Positions 37,500-47,840 of a stretch of DNA of 64,000 bases are shown piece after piece. The notes under the pieces were generated by a model. The model was not told the origin of the DNA, made no database searches, and worked only from the letters and a program-made list of their open reading frames with translations. The number at the start of each line of letters is the position of its first letter. Positions within the stretch are counted from its first letter, which is position 1. The position numbers and the translations under genes were made by a program. Source of the DNA: Malassezia japonica (taxonomy: Eukaryota > Basidiomycota > Malasseziomycetes > Malasseziales > Malasseziaceae); NCBI RefSeq assembly GCF_029542785.1, contig NC_083370.1, positions 62,001 through 126,000 on the forward strand, read 5' to 3'.

Positions 37500-38214
37500 C
37501 TACTTCTTCTTGGGCGCCTGCTTGCGCGGGCGCAGATTGCGCTCCTTCGGCAGCCAGTCGTCACTCGCACTAGAGGCCGGCGCAGGCGCAGGCGCGGCCG
37601 TGCGCTTCTTGGCCGGCGCCTTGGTGCGCAGCGAGGGTGCGACGTACGAGGTGTAGGCGACGTACGCAATGCCGCCGACAAGCAACGCCAGCAGCGCGTA
37701 CACCGACAGAAGCTGGGGGTCCAGCAGCGACTGCGCCGGCTCTTCGACCGTCACCGAGCCGCGGTACACGTTGATGTTGTAGCGCTTCGAGTTGCCCTGG
37801 TCAAGCACCTTGAAGCGGAACTCGACGTCGAGCTGTTGCGGCTTAAACTCCGAGTAAAAATCGTACGGAATTTGGAGGGGCTGGCCGTTGACGTTGCGCA
37901 CTGGCACCGACTTGAGCTTGGTCGTGGTCATCTGTGTTAGCCTATCGACGTACGTTGCGCATGACACGGCTCTTTTGCCCATCCGCCTTGGCGGGGTTGA
38001 GGAACGCGCCGGTGATCTCCTCCAGGACCAACGCGCGGTCGGCCTTCGGGGGGTGCGTTACCGAGAACACCACGCGGTTCGAGCGGCCGTTCTGCACCAG
38101 CGAAAAGGGGTTGTTCGGGAAGGTCGTCACGACATTCAGCTCCGGCGCCTCATCGGCACACAGCACGGCACCAAGGCCGAGGCACGCTCCGAGCACCAGT
38201 TGCGCGATCCGCAT
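37500..38214 (-). CDS. Translocon-associated protein alpha / IRC22-like ER membrane protein
   Basis: Exons 37954-38214 and 37500-37931 (22-nt intron) give 230 aa. Seen: an N-terminal signal peptide (MRIAQLVLGACLGLGAVLCA), a luminal domain of ~135 residues (NVVTTFPNNPFSLVQNGRSN, PYDFYSEFKPQQLDVEF), one membrane helix (SVYALLALLVGGIAYVAYTS) and a basic Pro/Ala-rich cytosolic tail ending RKQAPKKK, an ER-retention-like KKxx/KK ending. This topology and the PYDFYSEFKPQ motif match the fungal Irc22/TRAP-alpha family, which associates with the protein translocon. TAF2 ends 21 bp upstream on the same strand. Confidence 0.85.
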
Positions 38215-38235
38215 GTTGTGGAAAGATGACTAAAA

Positions 38236-41200
38236 CTACGCAAGGTGGGCCTTTTTGGCGGGGCGGGTGGGCGACTCGGTGTCCTTGCGCTTCGGCGCTT
38301 CGCCCATGGCGAGGCGCAGTGCGTGGATCTCTTGGGCATAGGCGCGCTCGAAAGCGCGCGTGATCTCCACGATGCGCTCGTCAGCCGCGTTGAAGGTGTA
38401 GCAATTTGACAGCATCAGCTGGATATCGGCGTCGAGCGCGTCGATGCTGTCGTACTTGTCGCTGCGCAGCTTGTCGCTGATCAGCGTGAGGTCGCGGGCA
38501 TTTTCCTTCGGGATGACCTCGAAGTAGTTCGGGATGCCGAGTGCCACGGGGTCGACGGCGTACAAAAAGAGGCCGGCCGACGGGAGCTGCTTGAGGCGGC
38601 CCATCATGCTCTGCAGCGCACGCTTGTCCTGGTAGTCGAGCTTGCGCACCATCGCGCGGCTCCACTCGCGGCGCCACACGCGCGAGACGATCTCCTCCAT
38701 CTCCGCGGGGAAGGTGCCCGGGGGATTGAACTGGCGGCAGTTGGCAAACATCAGGCGCATGTCCGAGGCAAAGTCGTGCATCGTGGCATAGGCGCCTTTG
38801 CTGAGCTTCTTGCTGATCGTCGACAGGTCCATCGGGTGCTTGATCTCGTCGTAGTACGTCGGCGCCTGGTCGCGCACAGGATCGATGGGCTGCAAAAAGA
38901 TCGATGCCTCCTTGGTCTTCATCACAATCTGCAGGACCGAGCGACACTTTTTCGCCTGGATCGGCATCTCGCGCTCGCCGGGCAGCACAGGGTCCTGGCT
39001 CGCGCTCTTTGCCTCCTCGGGGTCGATGTGCTCCGCAACGGGCTCGGGCGCGGGCGGCGGAGGGGGCGCCTCGGTCTTGGAGCGCTTGAGCTTGAGCGTC
39101 GGCTTCGCCTCCTCTTTCTTGCCGCCGAGGCTGAGCTTGATCTTGAGACGCGGCTTGGGCGTCTCGCTCTCGCCGGCGTTGAGCGTGACGACCTGCTTCG
39201 GCTCCTCGGGCTCTTCTTCCTCCTCCTCCTCCTCCTCCTCGACCTCGCCTTCGGCGTCTGCCTCCTCGTCGGCCTGGCGGCCGGCCGCGGCACGCGCCTC
39301 GGCCTGCTCGAGCGTTTTGCTGATACGGTTCCACAGCTGACGGAAGGCCGACTCGGACCGCGACGCCTCGTAGTGGATCCACGTCTTGGGGTCCGGCGTG
39401 TACGTCTTGGCATTGCGGAAGATGAGTTCGACATCCTCCTTGAACTGGAAGCGGTCCTTGTACTGGCCCGACTGCAGCTTGTTCGACACCGAGTTGAGAT
39501 CCATCGGGTCCTTGATCACATCGAAGTAGTCCGGCGCCTCGTCGCGCACGGGGTCCACAGGATGCAAAAAGGGCTCGCAGTGCTTGTTGGCCATCAGGCG
39601 CTGGATACAGTTGCGGCACGCAGTCAGGTCCGACGACGTCATGCCGAGCGCCTTGCCGGGCTCGACCGGCTTTGGCTTCTTGGGCTTTGGCGCCTTGGGC
39701 AGCACCACGCGGAGCGCGGGCTGGGGGCGCGTCGGCACTTGCGGGGCCTGCGGCGCGTTCTTGATCATGAGCTTGATGCGCTGCGCGCCCGTCTGCTCGG
39801 GCTGCACCTGCTCGGGGCGGGGCGGCGGCTTGAACTCCTCGACCGGCTTAAACAGTAGCTCGGCGAGGTGCAGGAGGGCGCTGCGGATCGGCACCGCGCC
39901 GTGGGCGTTTGCATAGGCCATCAGGAAGCCTTCGCGCACCGACGCCGAGCGCCCGATTTCTTTCCGCAGGAACTTGACCATGGTCTCGTGCTGCGCCTCT
40001 TCCTGGACGCGCTTCGTCTCCTGCTCGCCGAGGTTCTCAATCTGGGAGGTCTGGCCTTCCTGGAGCGTGTCCTCGGGCCGTTCCTGGCGGGGGCGCGTGT
40101 AGCCCAGCTCGCCGGTGGCGATCGCCACGGCGAGCGCGTCGCAGAGGCCCCGCGCGAGGTGCATCTTTACGAGGTCGTTCTCGTCCGTAGTGAGAACCGC
40201 AAAGTAGTAGCGCGCCAGGACCTTGTGCTGCAGACCGCGCATGAGCAGCAGCGCATTAAAGGCCGCGAGGCGCACCGGCGTAAAGTTGCCTTCGCGCGTG
40301 TACTCGAGGAACAGGGGCAAATTCACCGGGCGCAGATTCGCAAAGATGAGCGACAGCTGGAAGTCGATGCTCGCGAGCGTCACGACATTGTGGAAAGACG
40401 GCACGAGGCGGTCGAGCTCCTGGAGACGTTCCACCTCGCTGATCGCCTGCTCGCGCAGCTGCACCTCTTCGTCGCTGTACTCGTCGTCGATGCCGGGCGT
40501 GCGTGCCGACAACGCGCCCGTGTCCGCCGGGATGAGCGAGCTGGCGAGCGCGTTGATGATGCTTGCGATGTAAAAGTCGTCGACAAACTTGTTGGTCGAG
40601 TTGTCGTTGTACTTGAGCAAGTTGATCAGGAAACGCTGCACGAGCGGCAGCGCCTTGCCTTGGTGGTCGCGGATGCGCCCAATGGCATGGATCAGCGCAC
40701 GGCGCACAAAGTAGTCGGCCATATCCGAAAAGTCGTTCGGACGGGGAATGCACGGCGCGTCGAGTGCCGTCGAGTCGCCCGTGTGTGGCAGGTCGAAGCA
40801 GTAGCCTGTGCGGAAAAGCATCAGCAGGTGAAAGAGGCCCAGCAGGTCGAGGTGCGGCAGCGCACAATTTGCGAGGCCGTACGCCGCCTCGGCGCGGATC
40901 CGGTAAAAGTACTTGGTCACGAGCACGGTACGCGTGAGCATACTGCTGGTGATCAGACTCGGCATCTGGCTCAGCGCGTGTACTGCGACGAGCTGCGCGA
41001 CGACGTCGCGATCGCGCTGCAGCTGCGAGACCCACATGTAGTCTGGCTGCTCGAACTGGATCTGAGCCATCCACTCAAAGTCGGCGTCGAGGCGGATCCA
41101 CTCGTACGGTGCCGAGGCCATGATCGCCTCGTCCTCTTCGGTCCAGTCGGCGACCTTCCAGCGCTTGCGCTCCTCTTCGTCCTCCCACATACCCAGGCCG

Positions 41201-43119
41201 AAACCAAGATCGATCATGCCGATCGCCTCGGCTGCGTCCTCGTCGCCGGCGGCGGCGGCAGCAGCAGCGGCCTGTCGCGCCTGGAAGCGCTTGGTATTGC
41301 GGCGCACACGCTTGTACTTGGTGTTGAATGGAACGTCGTAGCGCTGGTGCTCGTTCTTGATGTCGAGTACGTGCTCGTACGGCGTGCCGTCCGCCTCGTG
41401 AATTCGCACCGTCATCTGACCTTCCCAGAGCGTGACGGGGTTCGAGAGGAGCGCGTCTTCGGGATGGGCCTCTGCGTAGATTGCGGCGGGAGACTCTTGG
41501 CGCACATGCATCTCGATCAAGAGTTTCTTGCGGTTAAAGGTTGCGGTGCAAATAAAGCGGGGGCAGCCGCTGCCGTTGATCCACTGATCGACAAACTGAC
41601 GCAGATCCGCGCCGCTCACCTTTTTACAGATGCGCAAAAAGCCGTGCGTGCCGAGCGCATTGTTGGCCATCTCGCCGGTGATCGCCTGCAGGAACACTTT
41701 GGGAATGACACGTCCCAATCCCAGCGACGCGCCCATCTTGCACAGGCGGCGGTCGAGCAGGTAGAGCACGAGCGGCGCCTTGAGGTTGACAAACGGCAGA
41801 ACCTGCGGGTCCAGCGGCTCGCTCTGGCCCACCTGGTAGAGCGGCGGCATGCCAATGTCCCATGCGCAGAGGCGGTCGCAGTCCTTCTTCATGCGGAAGC
41901 GGTACTCGTTGTTGCCGAACAGGCGGCGCAGGAACATGGATGCGAGGTGCTGGCTCAGGCCGTGGATCAGCCACGTATCCGCCCACGTCTTTTGGATGAT
42001 GTTGATGCCGACCCACTGGAAGGCCACCGCGACGCTGAGCGTGTGCCGGTTTTCAAACGCCTGGTCGATCACCGAGGTGGGGTGCAGCAGATCGCTGGAG
42101 CAGACCGCGAGTGTCGACGCCGAGTGGCAGTCGACCTGGGCGCTCTCGACAAACACCATCTTGAACGAGTTGAAAGGAAACGAGCCGTACTCGCTCCCAA
42201 TGTACTCGATCGCCTGCCACGTAAACGCGGTCGTGTGCAGCAGCTCGTGCTCGTGCTCGGGCAGGCAGAACGCCAGCACCTCGCACGCGTCGGGGCGGCG
42301 TGGCGAGACGCGCCCCATCACAAACGGACCCGCACAGAACGCAATGTGCTGCACGGACGTCGCGACCGGCTGCGTATAGTAAAAGACGGACTTTTCGGGA
42401 TTGTGCGGGTGCACCGCGTGCTCGGTCAGCTCGCCAGAGCACACGACATAGACTTCGGTGCCACGCAGCTCCTCCTCCTCGTCCTCCTCGTCCTCCTCGT
42501 CGACCTCGCGCACGCGGTCCGCGCGCGGCTCGTCGGCCGTCTCGAGGCGCCGCGGCACGACAAACTCGAGCTCCCACGTACAGCGGTCCCACAGCGTGTC
42601 GACACACGGCACCCAGCACCGTGCACTGTCGGGCCCTGTCGGCCGTGTATAGAGGTGCGGCACCTTGTACGGTGCCTCTGGCGTCGGCAGCACGAGCTGG
42701 ATCGCCTCGTGCACGTCCTCGAGCAGGTATTCGACGCGCACGGTGATCGCCGCAAAGCCTTCCTCGCCGGTCGCCTCGCCGGGCGCCACGGCCTCGGGGC
42801 GTACGGCGTCCGGGAGCTTGATGCGCAGCTCGCCGAATGCCGTCTCGCTCGCGCTCGAGTATATCGCACGCTTCGTTTTGGGGTAGTCGTGCACGTCCGT
42901 CAGCGCCGCATGCTCGCTCGCGAGGTAGTCGTACACCGCTTCGTGGCCATTGCAGGTGATCTTTTGGATCTTGGCACGCCGTGCGTTCAGAAAGATGGAA
43001 CGCAGCGCAGCCGTCGTAGGGCTTACTGTTAGCTCTGTATAGCCCGCTAGAGCACCGCTAAATGCCAGCTCTAGCGCCACCCGCTGGTGTGTGAGCGTGA
43101 ATCCGCGGTCCTCGAGCAT
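38236..43119 (-). CDS. TAF2: TFIID subunit TAF2 with three C-terminal bromodomains
   Basis: TAF2 is an M1-aminopeptidase-like TFIID subunit that contacts the initiator. Single exon, 1627 aa. Seen: the N-terminal beta-sandwich domain (HQRVALELAF, EYLLEDVHEAIQLVLP), the catalytically dead M1 domain (FPFNSFKMVFVE, ASTLAVCSSDLLHP), HEAT-like helical repeats to ~1050, then three bromodomain repeats at roughly 1165-1265, 1388-1480 and 1497-1590, each with the PxDPVR/xxPxYxxxIKxPMDL or similar ZA loop. The acetyl-lysine Asn is present in repeats 2 (QFNPPG) and 3 (TFNAAD) but is Thr in repeat 1 (TYTPDP). A Glu-rich run lies between repeats 1 and 2. The ATG at 43119 is the family start. Confidence 0.9.
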   Translation of the reverse strand: MLEDRGFTLTHQRVALELAFSGALAGYTELTVSPTTAALRSIFLNARRAKIQKITCNGHEAVYDYLASEHAALTDVHDYPKTKRAIYSSASETAFGELRIKLPDAVRPEAVAPGEATGEEGFAAITVRVEYLLEDVHEAIQLVLPTPEAPYKVPHLYTRPTGPDSARCWVPCVDTLWDRCTWELEFVVPRRLETADEPRADRVREVDEEDEEDEEEELRGTEVYVVCSGELTEHAVHPHNPEKSVFYYTQPVATSVQHIAFCAGPFVMGRVSPRRPDACEVLAFCLPEHEHELLHTTAFTWQAIEYIGSEYGSFPFNSFKMVFVESAQVDCHSASTLAVCSSDLLHPTSVIDQAFENRHTLSVAVAFQWVGINIIQKTWADTWLIHGLSQHLASMFLRRLFGNNEYRFRMKKDCDRLCAWDIGMPPLYQVGQSEPLDPQVLPFVNLKAPLVLYLLDRRLCKMGASLGLGRVIPKVFLQAITGEMANNALGTHGFLRICKKVSGADLRQFVDQWINGSGCPRFICTATFNRKKLLIEMHVRQESPAAIYAEAHPEDALLSNPVTLWEGQMTVRIHEADGTPYEHVLDIKNEHQRYDVPFNTKYKRVRRNTKRFQARQAAAAAAAAGDEDAAEAIGMIDLGFGLGMWEDEEERKRWKVADWTEEDEAIMASAPYEWIRLDADFEWMAQIQFEQPDYMWVSQLQRDRDVVAQLVAVHALSQMPSLITSSMLTRTVLVTKYFYRIRAEAAYGLANCALPHLDLLGLFHLLMLFRTGYCFDLPHTGDSTALDAPCIPRPNDFSDMADYFVRRALIHAIGRIRDHQGKALPLVQRFLINLLKYNDNSTNKFVDDFYIASIINALASSLIPADTGALSARTPGIDDEYSDEEVQLREQAISEVERLQELDRLVPSFHNVVTLASIDFQLSLIFANLRPVNLPLFLEYTREGNFTPVRLAAFNALLLMRGLQHKVLARYYFAVLTTDENDLVKMHLARGLCDALAVAIATGELGYTRPRQERPEDTLQEGQTSQIENLGEQETKRVQEEAQHETMVKFLRKEIGRSASVREGFLMAYANAHGAVPIRSALLHLAELLFKPVEEFKPPPRPEQVQPEQTGAQRIKLMIKNAPQAPQVPTRPQPALRVVLPKAPKPKKPKPVEPGKALGMTSSDLTACRNCIQRLMANKHCEPFLHPVDPVRDEAPDYFDVIKDPMDLNSVSNKLQSGQYKDRFQFKEDVELIFRNAKTYTPDPKTWIHYEASRSESAFRQLWNRISKTLEQAEARAAAGRQADEEADAEGEVEEEEEEEEEEPEEPKQVVTLNAGESETPKPRLKIKLSLGGKKEEAKPTLKLKRSKTEAPPPPPAPEPVAEHIDPEEAKSASQDPVLPGEREMPIQAKKCRSVLQIVMKTKEASIFLQPIDPVRDQAPTYYDEIKHPMDLSTISKKLSKGAYATMHDFASDMRLMFANCRQFNPPGTFPAEMEEIVSRVWRREWSRAMVRKLDYQDKRALQSMMGRLKQLPSAGLFLYAVDPVALGIPNYFEVIPKENARDLTLISDKLRSDKYDSIDALDADIQLMLSNCYTFNAADERIVEITRAFERAYAQEIHALRLAMGEAPKRKDTESPTRPAKKAHLA

Positions 43120-43153
43120 CGCGCCGGGGCGCTGGAGGAGGAAGCGGTAGTCT

Positions 43154-43159
43154 CACGTG
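43154..43159. promoter_or_regulatory. TCACGTGAC box in the 52-bp TAF2/MED7 promoter
   Basis: CACGTG in TCACGTGACG, 13-18 bp upstream of the MED7 ATG and 35-40 bp upstream of TAF2's. It is one of seven gene borders in this window carrying the motif. Confidence 0.5.
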
Positions 43160-43171
43160 ACGTTTCTTGCC

Positions 43172-44041
43172 ATGGGCGACGACGCGGGGGAGCCGCTGGG
43201 GAGCACGTCGGTCTTTCCGCCGCCCCCGAGCGTGTACCAGCGCTTTACAGAGGAGAACTGCTTGTGGCTCGATGTCTTGAGGGGCGAGCTAAGGAAGGAG
43301 GGCAAGGAGGGCGTGTACCATGGCCTGGGCGACGAAGAGCGCAAAGAGCTGCAGGACACGCTCTTGAAGCAGGTCGTCGCTCGCGAAGGCAGCGACGGAC
43401 TCGAGCTGCCGACTGATGACCTGCATGAGCTTCTCCCGCCGAACGTACACTGGATCGAGGAGGACGGGGGCTACCAGCTGTTTGGGCAGCGCTGGCCGAT
43501 ACCCGAGGTCACGCCGTCGCTCCAGGACCTCGGCATTACGCGTCTATTTCCAGAGGAGCCATTCGACCGCGCCAAGGCGCTCCAGACGCTGCTACGGACG
43601 CTGCTGCACACCTACTTCATGCTCACCTCGGACCTCCTCCGCCCGATCCAGCCGTACGACGTGCTGGAGAGTGGAGGACCGAGTGGAGGGCAGGCGGGGC
43701 AGGAAGGTGCGGGGCAAGCGGAGCGAGCGCAGGGCGGCGAAGGCGGCGAAGGCGCGCCAGCGCAGGACGGCGAACAGGACGGCGCGCAGGACGGCGCGCA
43801 GGACGGTGCGCCTACCGGCCCTACATGGACCACGTCCACACGCATCAAGGACCGTCTCAAGCACCTCGAGGTCGCCGTGATTAACTTCCAATTCCTCGTG
43901 AACCAGCTGCGGCCTGTCCAAGCGCGCGCCTCGCTCGAGGCCCTGCTCATGATGCAGGTGGCACGCCGCGAGCGGCAGACCAAGCTGCTGCGTGAGAAGA
44001 GTGCGGCGATCCGACTCGAGATTGCCAAGCTCCAACTATAG
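43172..44041 (+). CDS. MED7: Mediator subunit 7
   Basis: MED7 is a core middle-module Mediator subunit. Single exon, 289 aa. Seen: the N-terminal proline motif (FPPPPSVYQRFT), a conserved block (LQDLGITRLFP), a helix (LLRTLLHTYFMLTSDLL), and the C-terminal coiled coil (HLEVAVINFQFLVNQLRPVQ, ARASLEALL). Residues ~175-215 hold a Gly/Gln-rich insert made of repeats of QDGA/EQDGA from a repeating 12-bp unit around 43770-43815. Its last codons CTA TAG form a palindrome used by the opposite DNA2 gene as its own end. The in-frame GTG at 43157 is not used. Confidence 0.92.
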   Translation: MGDDAGEPLGSTSVFPPPPSVYQRFTEENCLWLDVLRGELRKEGKEGVYHGLGDEERKELQDTLLKQVVAREGSDGLELPTDDLHELLPPNVHWIEEDGGYQLFGQRWPIPEVTPSLQDLGITRLFPEEPFDRAKALQTLLRTLLHTYFMLTSDLLRPIQPYDVLESGGPSGGQAGQEGAGQAERAQGGEGGEGAPAQDGEQDGAQDGAQDGAPTGPTWTTSTRIKDRLKHLEVAVINFQFLVNQLRPVQARASLEALLMMQVARRERQTKLLREKSAAIRLEIAKLQL

Positions 44042-47000
44042 ATACCCATCGAGGCCGTGCTCATAGAGGGCTTCAGCCGCCACACGTGCGACACGCTGCG
44101 TCTTGACCGCGCGCTGTTTGCTCGGGGACGTCTTGGTCGCGTGCTGCGTCGCGGGCACGGCGTAGATGGCCTCTGCATCGCGCAGCAGGCGCATCAGGCG
44201 CGGCATCGGCCGCTGGCCATCGCCGTCGTGCCCGGACAAGGTGCGTGCGCTGCCGACCAGCACGAGCTTGCGCTTCGCGCGGGTGAGCAGCACATTGAGG
44301 CGGCGTACGTCGCGCAGGAGCGTGCCGGCCGAGCCTTGGGCATTGGAGCGCACCAGTGACACGAGCACTACCGGCCAGTCGCGCCCCTGCGACTGGTCGA
44401 CGGTGAGCACTTCGGCGGCGCACGACGTTTTGAGGAGGCGCGCCTGGTGGCGGTACGGCGTCAGCACGCCAATGTCGCTTGCGGTGAGGCCGCCACGGCC
44501 GAGCGCTGTGCAGATCTGCGCAAGGAGCATGGCCTCGGCTGCATTCTCCATCACGCCGTCGGTGCGCGACTCGTGCGCGTCGATGGCGTCCGTGTCGACA
44601 AACGCCACCTGCACGTCGGGTGCGAGGACGCGCACGAGCCATGCAGGCCCGTCGTACGCACGTTGGTCCAGCGCGAGTGTCGAGCGCGCAATCGCCTCGC
44701 TGCCGCATGCAAGGCGGCCGTCGTATACGAGCGCGTTGCTCAGCGCCATGATCGCGTCGTTCATGCGGTACTGCTGCGCGAGCGCGACCATCGCCGCGGG
44801 GTGCGCGGTGCACAGGCGCTGAAACAGACTCGTCTGGAGGCCGTGTGCAGCCGCCGCCTCTTCGCGCACGAGCGGCGCCAGCTGGTGGTGGTCGCCAATC
44901 ATCACAAAGCGGTCGGCATACCGCAGCGGCCCCAGGCACGTCGGCACAGTGATCTGACTCGCCTCATCGACGATGCACACGTCAAAGGTGCGGCGCGCAA
45001 ACACCGCCTCGTTCGTCGCGAGACACGTCGCTGCAACGACCTGCGCTTCGGCGGCGAGCGTGTCGAGTGCCTCGACGCTCGCCGTGCGCCCGAGGCGCTC
45101 GTCCAGGCAGTAGTGCCGCACACAGGGGTGCACGCGGCCCGGCGCGCCGACGCGCAACACGTCGAGCCCGTCGCCGAGCTTGGTGAGCACCGTATCGACG
45201 GCCGAGTGCGTATAGCTGCAGAGCAGCACAGTCTGGCCGGCGGCAGCGAGGATGCGGATCAGCGCCGCAATCGTCGTCGACTTGCCGGTACCAGGCATGC
45301 CGAGCACCAGCGCATAGTCCTGTGCCTCTAGTGCACGCTCAATCGCCGCGACCTGGTCGGCATTGCATGTAGGGGTATACTGCCGCACCAGCGCCTGGAG
45401 CTCTGCCGAGAGCGGCGCCCACTGGGGTGCTTCTAGGTGCACAACACGTTTTGCGAGGCGCGTCACACGCGGCGGCGCGTCGGGGTAGAACAGGCAGGCG
45501 ATATTGTAACGGGGCACGCTCAGCATCGTCGACAGCTCGTCCTGGTCCAGGCGAAAGGTAAAGTCGCGCACACCGCTCTGCTGCTTGACCTGCACGAGGG
45601 TCTCGCGCCAGGCATTCTCCATACGCAGCGCAATCCGCGACTGCGTAACGTGCGCGACACGCCCACGGCCGACAAACGCAGCGTGCGGCGTGTGCGTCGA
45701 GAGCAGGACAAGGTCGTCGACCGCCCAGCTCGCACTCAGCATGCGCGCGTCTGGCGCGGAAAAGAGGCACTTGGACGCGTCCTCGAGCACGAGGCCCGCG
45801 ACGCAGCGGCCGACACTTTCGCGCTCTGCCGCAGGGAGGGTCCACAGCTCGTTGCGGAAGCGCGCAAGTCCCTGCTCTTCGTGCGAGAGGAGCGCATCCC
45901 AGTGCTGAAAAAAGGTACGGTCGGTCCCACTCAGGTGCTCGGTGTGCTGCGTGTAGAGTTCGGCAATCGCCGAGTCCGGATCGCGCACATGCTCGACGGC
46001 GGCACGGTAGAGCATGCATGCATCGCGTGCGTAGCACCGCGCACACTTGTACGCGCTGTCGATCGTCGGGGGAAGCAGCGAGGGGTCATCGAGCTGCGCC
46101 AGCGCAGCGTCGTCAAAGCCAAATTCGTCGTCGCTCGCGTCGTCCGCAACGACAATCGTCGGCAGCCGCGACTTGTACGTCGCCATTTCGTTGCGAGCGA
46201 GAAGCAGGCTGCGTACTTCGCGCAGGGCGCGGTGCACGCGGCTCATGGCGCTCGACTGGGTATAGAGAAGCAGGCCAGACTCGATTTCCACGCCGTAGCG
46301 GTCCGAGAGCAGCAGGGTATACAGGCTGGTTTGTGCGGCATGCTCGGTGCTCGACAAAACGCGCCCGGTCTTGATTTCCAGCGGAAGAACGGCGACGTTA
46401 ATGCGGCCGCGCTCGTAGATATGCGCCTCGACACAGACGTCGACTCGCCCTTTGAGGCCAAAAAGCGGCGAAACGACGTCATCCTCCGTGCCGAGGATGC
46501 GGGTAAGGCAGATGCGCACTTCGTGCTCCGCGCGGCGGTCCTCAACATCCTCGGCGTGCTCACTGCCGTCTTTCGGAGCGAGATAGCGCTCGCCGAACGA
46601 GACGAGGGATGGCACGACCTCGGCGAGCGATGTGCGCGTCTTTTCCGTCTCGGCGCCCACGATGGAGAGCGCGGCACGGTTCTGCACGAGCTGGCGCTCG
46701 ATTTCAGCAGTGATAAAAGGTCGCGAAAAGTTGCCGAGTCGCGTCCAAGTAGCAGGCGCTGGCAGCGGATCAGTCTCGACCGTGGCCATGGCCTCGGCGA
46801 GGTCGGCATCGCCGTCTTTCTCGCCGTCGGATCCGACTAGGCAGGCTTGCAGCAGGCCGTGGACCATGTTACCAAATACCGCCGAAAAGGTCGTGTCGGA
46901 TGCCGTCTTGATCCGCTCTTGAAGCATCGGGCGCCGCATGCACGAAGCGACGCTCGCAAGGTTCGACGCCGAGATGATCGTGTCGGGGTGCAGAACCAGC

Positions 47001-47711
47001 AGGTGCTGGCTCGCGGGCGCATCCACAGGGAGAAACGAGGCCAGGGTCATGGTAGGTATGCTGCCCAGCACGGCGTCAAACAGATGGTCGTCGAGCCCGT
47101 CCCAGAGGTCATCGTCGTCTGAAGGCTCTGGCGCAGGCTGCGCCTCGTCTCCTCGATAAGGCTTCATTTCCCACGCACCGTACAAGTGCACAATATCGCC
47201 CTCCTTGACCGGCGTCGCAAGCCATTCGTCACGAAGAAGCGCAACACTTGCCACAGGCTCGAATTCTTGCATGTTTGCTTGGTAGTACAGCGACTGATTG
47301 AGGATTGCATCGGCAGGTGGCTTTTGCGCGCCCGCTACGACGTCGAGCTCCAGTACCTTTTCAGTGACAGCCCGTTCCTGAGCATTTTTGGTCTCGCGCT
47401 CGTAGACGCGCTTCACGCGAGCACGCGAAAAGCGGCGAGTTGTCTGGCTAGAGTGACGTCGCGCTTCAATCGCCTACATGAGCAAGAGAACGTACCTTTT
47501 CCGAGGTGTCGGCCAGCGCGTGCCCCTCGATCTTCTTTCCAGGGCCAGCTCGCATGGGCTTTTGGTGGCGAATGGGAGCCGGGACCTCTTGGATTGGATT
47601 CGTCCGGTCATGCAACACGCCATTTTTTGGCTTACTATCGTTTTTCTTCGCAGCAGTCACCTTCCCTGCAAAGAGCCCCGACAAGAGGTCTCCATGCGAC
47701 GCCGCGCTCAT
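44036..47711 (-). CDS. DNA2: DNA2 nuclease/helicase
   Basis: DNA2 processes Okazaki-fragment flaps and resects double-strand breaks. Exons 47496-47711 and 44036-47473 (22-nt intron) give 1217 aa. Seen: a Lys/Pro-rich N-terminus, the PD-(D/E)XK nuclease region (MVHGLLQACL, GLKGRVDV, LPLEIKTGR at ~435) with Fe-S cysteines (CMRRPML and later CARCYARDACML), and the SF1 helicase: Walker A LVLGMPGTGKSTTIAAL at ~795, CIVDEASQITVP, GDHHQLAPLV, LAQQYRMNDAIM and LLTRAKRKLVLVGSA. The exon 1 ATG at 47711 restores an N-terminus; the second exon has no ATG before the conserved region. Its TAG stop lies inside the MED7 end palindrome. Confidence 0.95.
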
Positions 47712-47840
47712 TGTGGAGGACGCGACGCGCCGCGACGCGGTGGTGCAAAGTGGAGGTATGCAATCTTTTCTTGCCCCATGGGGCGACCCTATACGTGGAA
47801 CCGTGTTCCAATGCTCTATATATAACGGTATAATGCTCGT

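Noticed and set aside
39868..43032. A 1054-codon ORF on the plus strand, opposite TAF2
   Set aside because: It mirrors the TAF2 coding region, lacks domain motifs and is rich in Arg/Leu/Val, as expected of antisense frames in GC-rich coding DNA. The same applies to long antisense frames opposite the permease at 16.9 kb, the MFS gene, CLF1 and the aspartyl protease.
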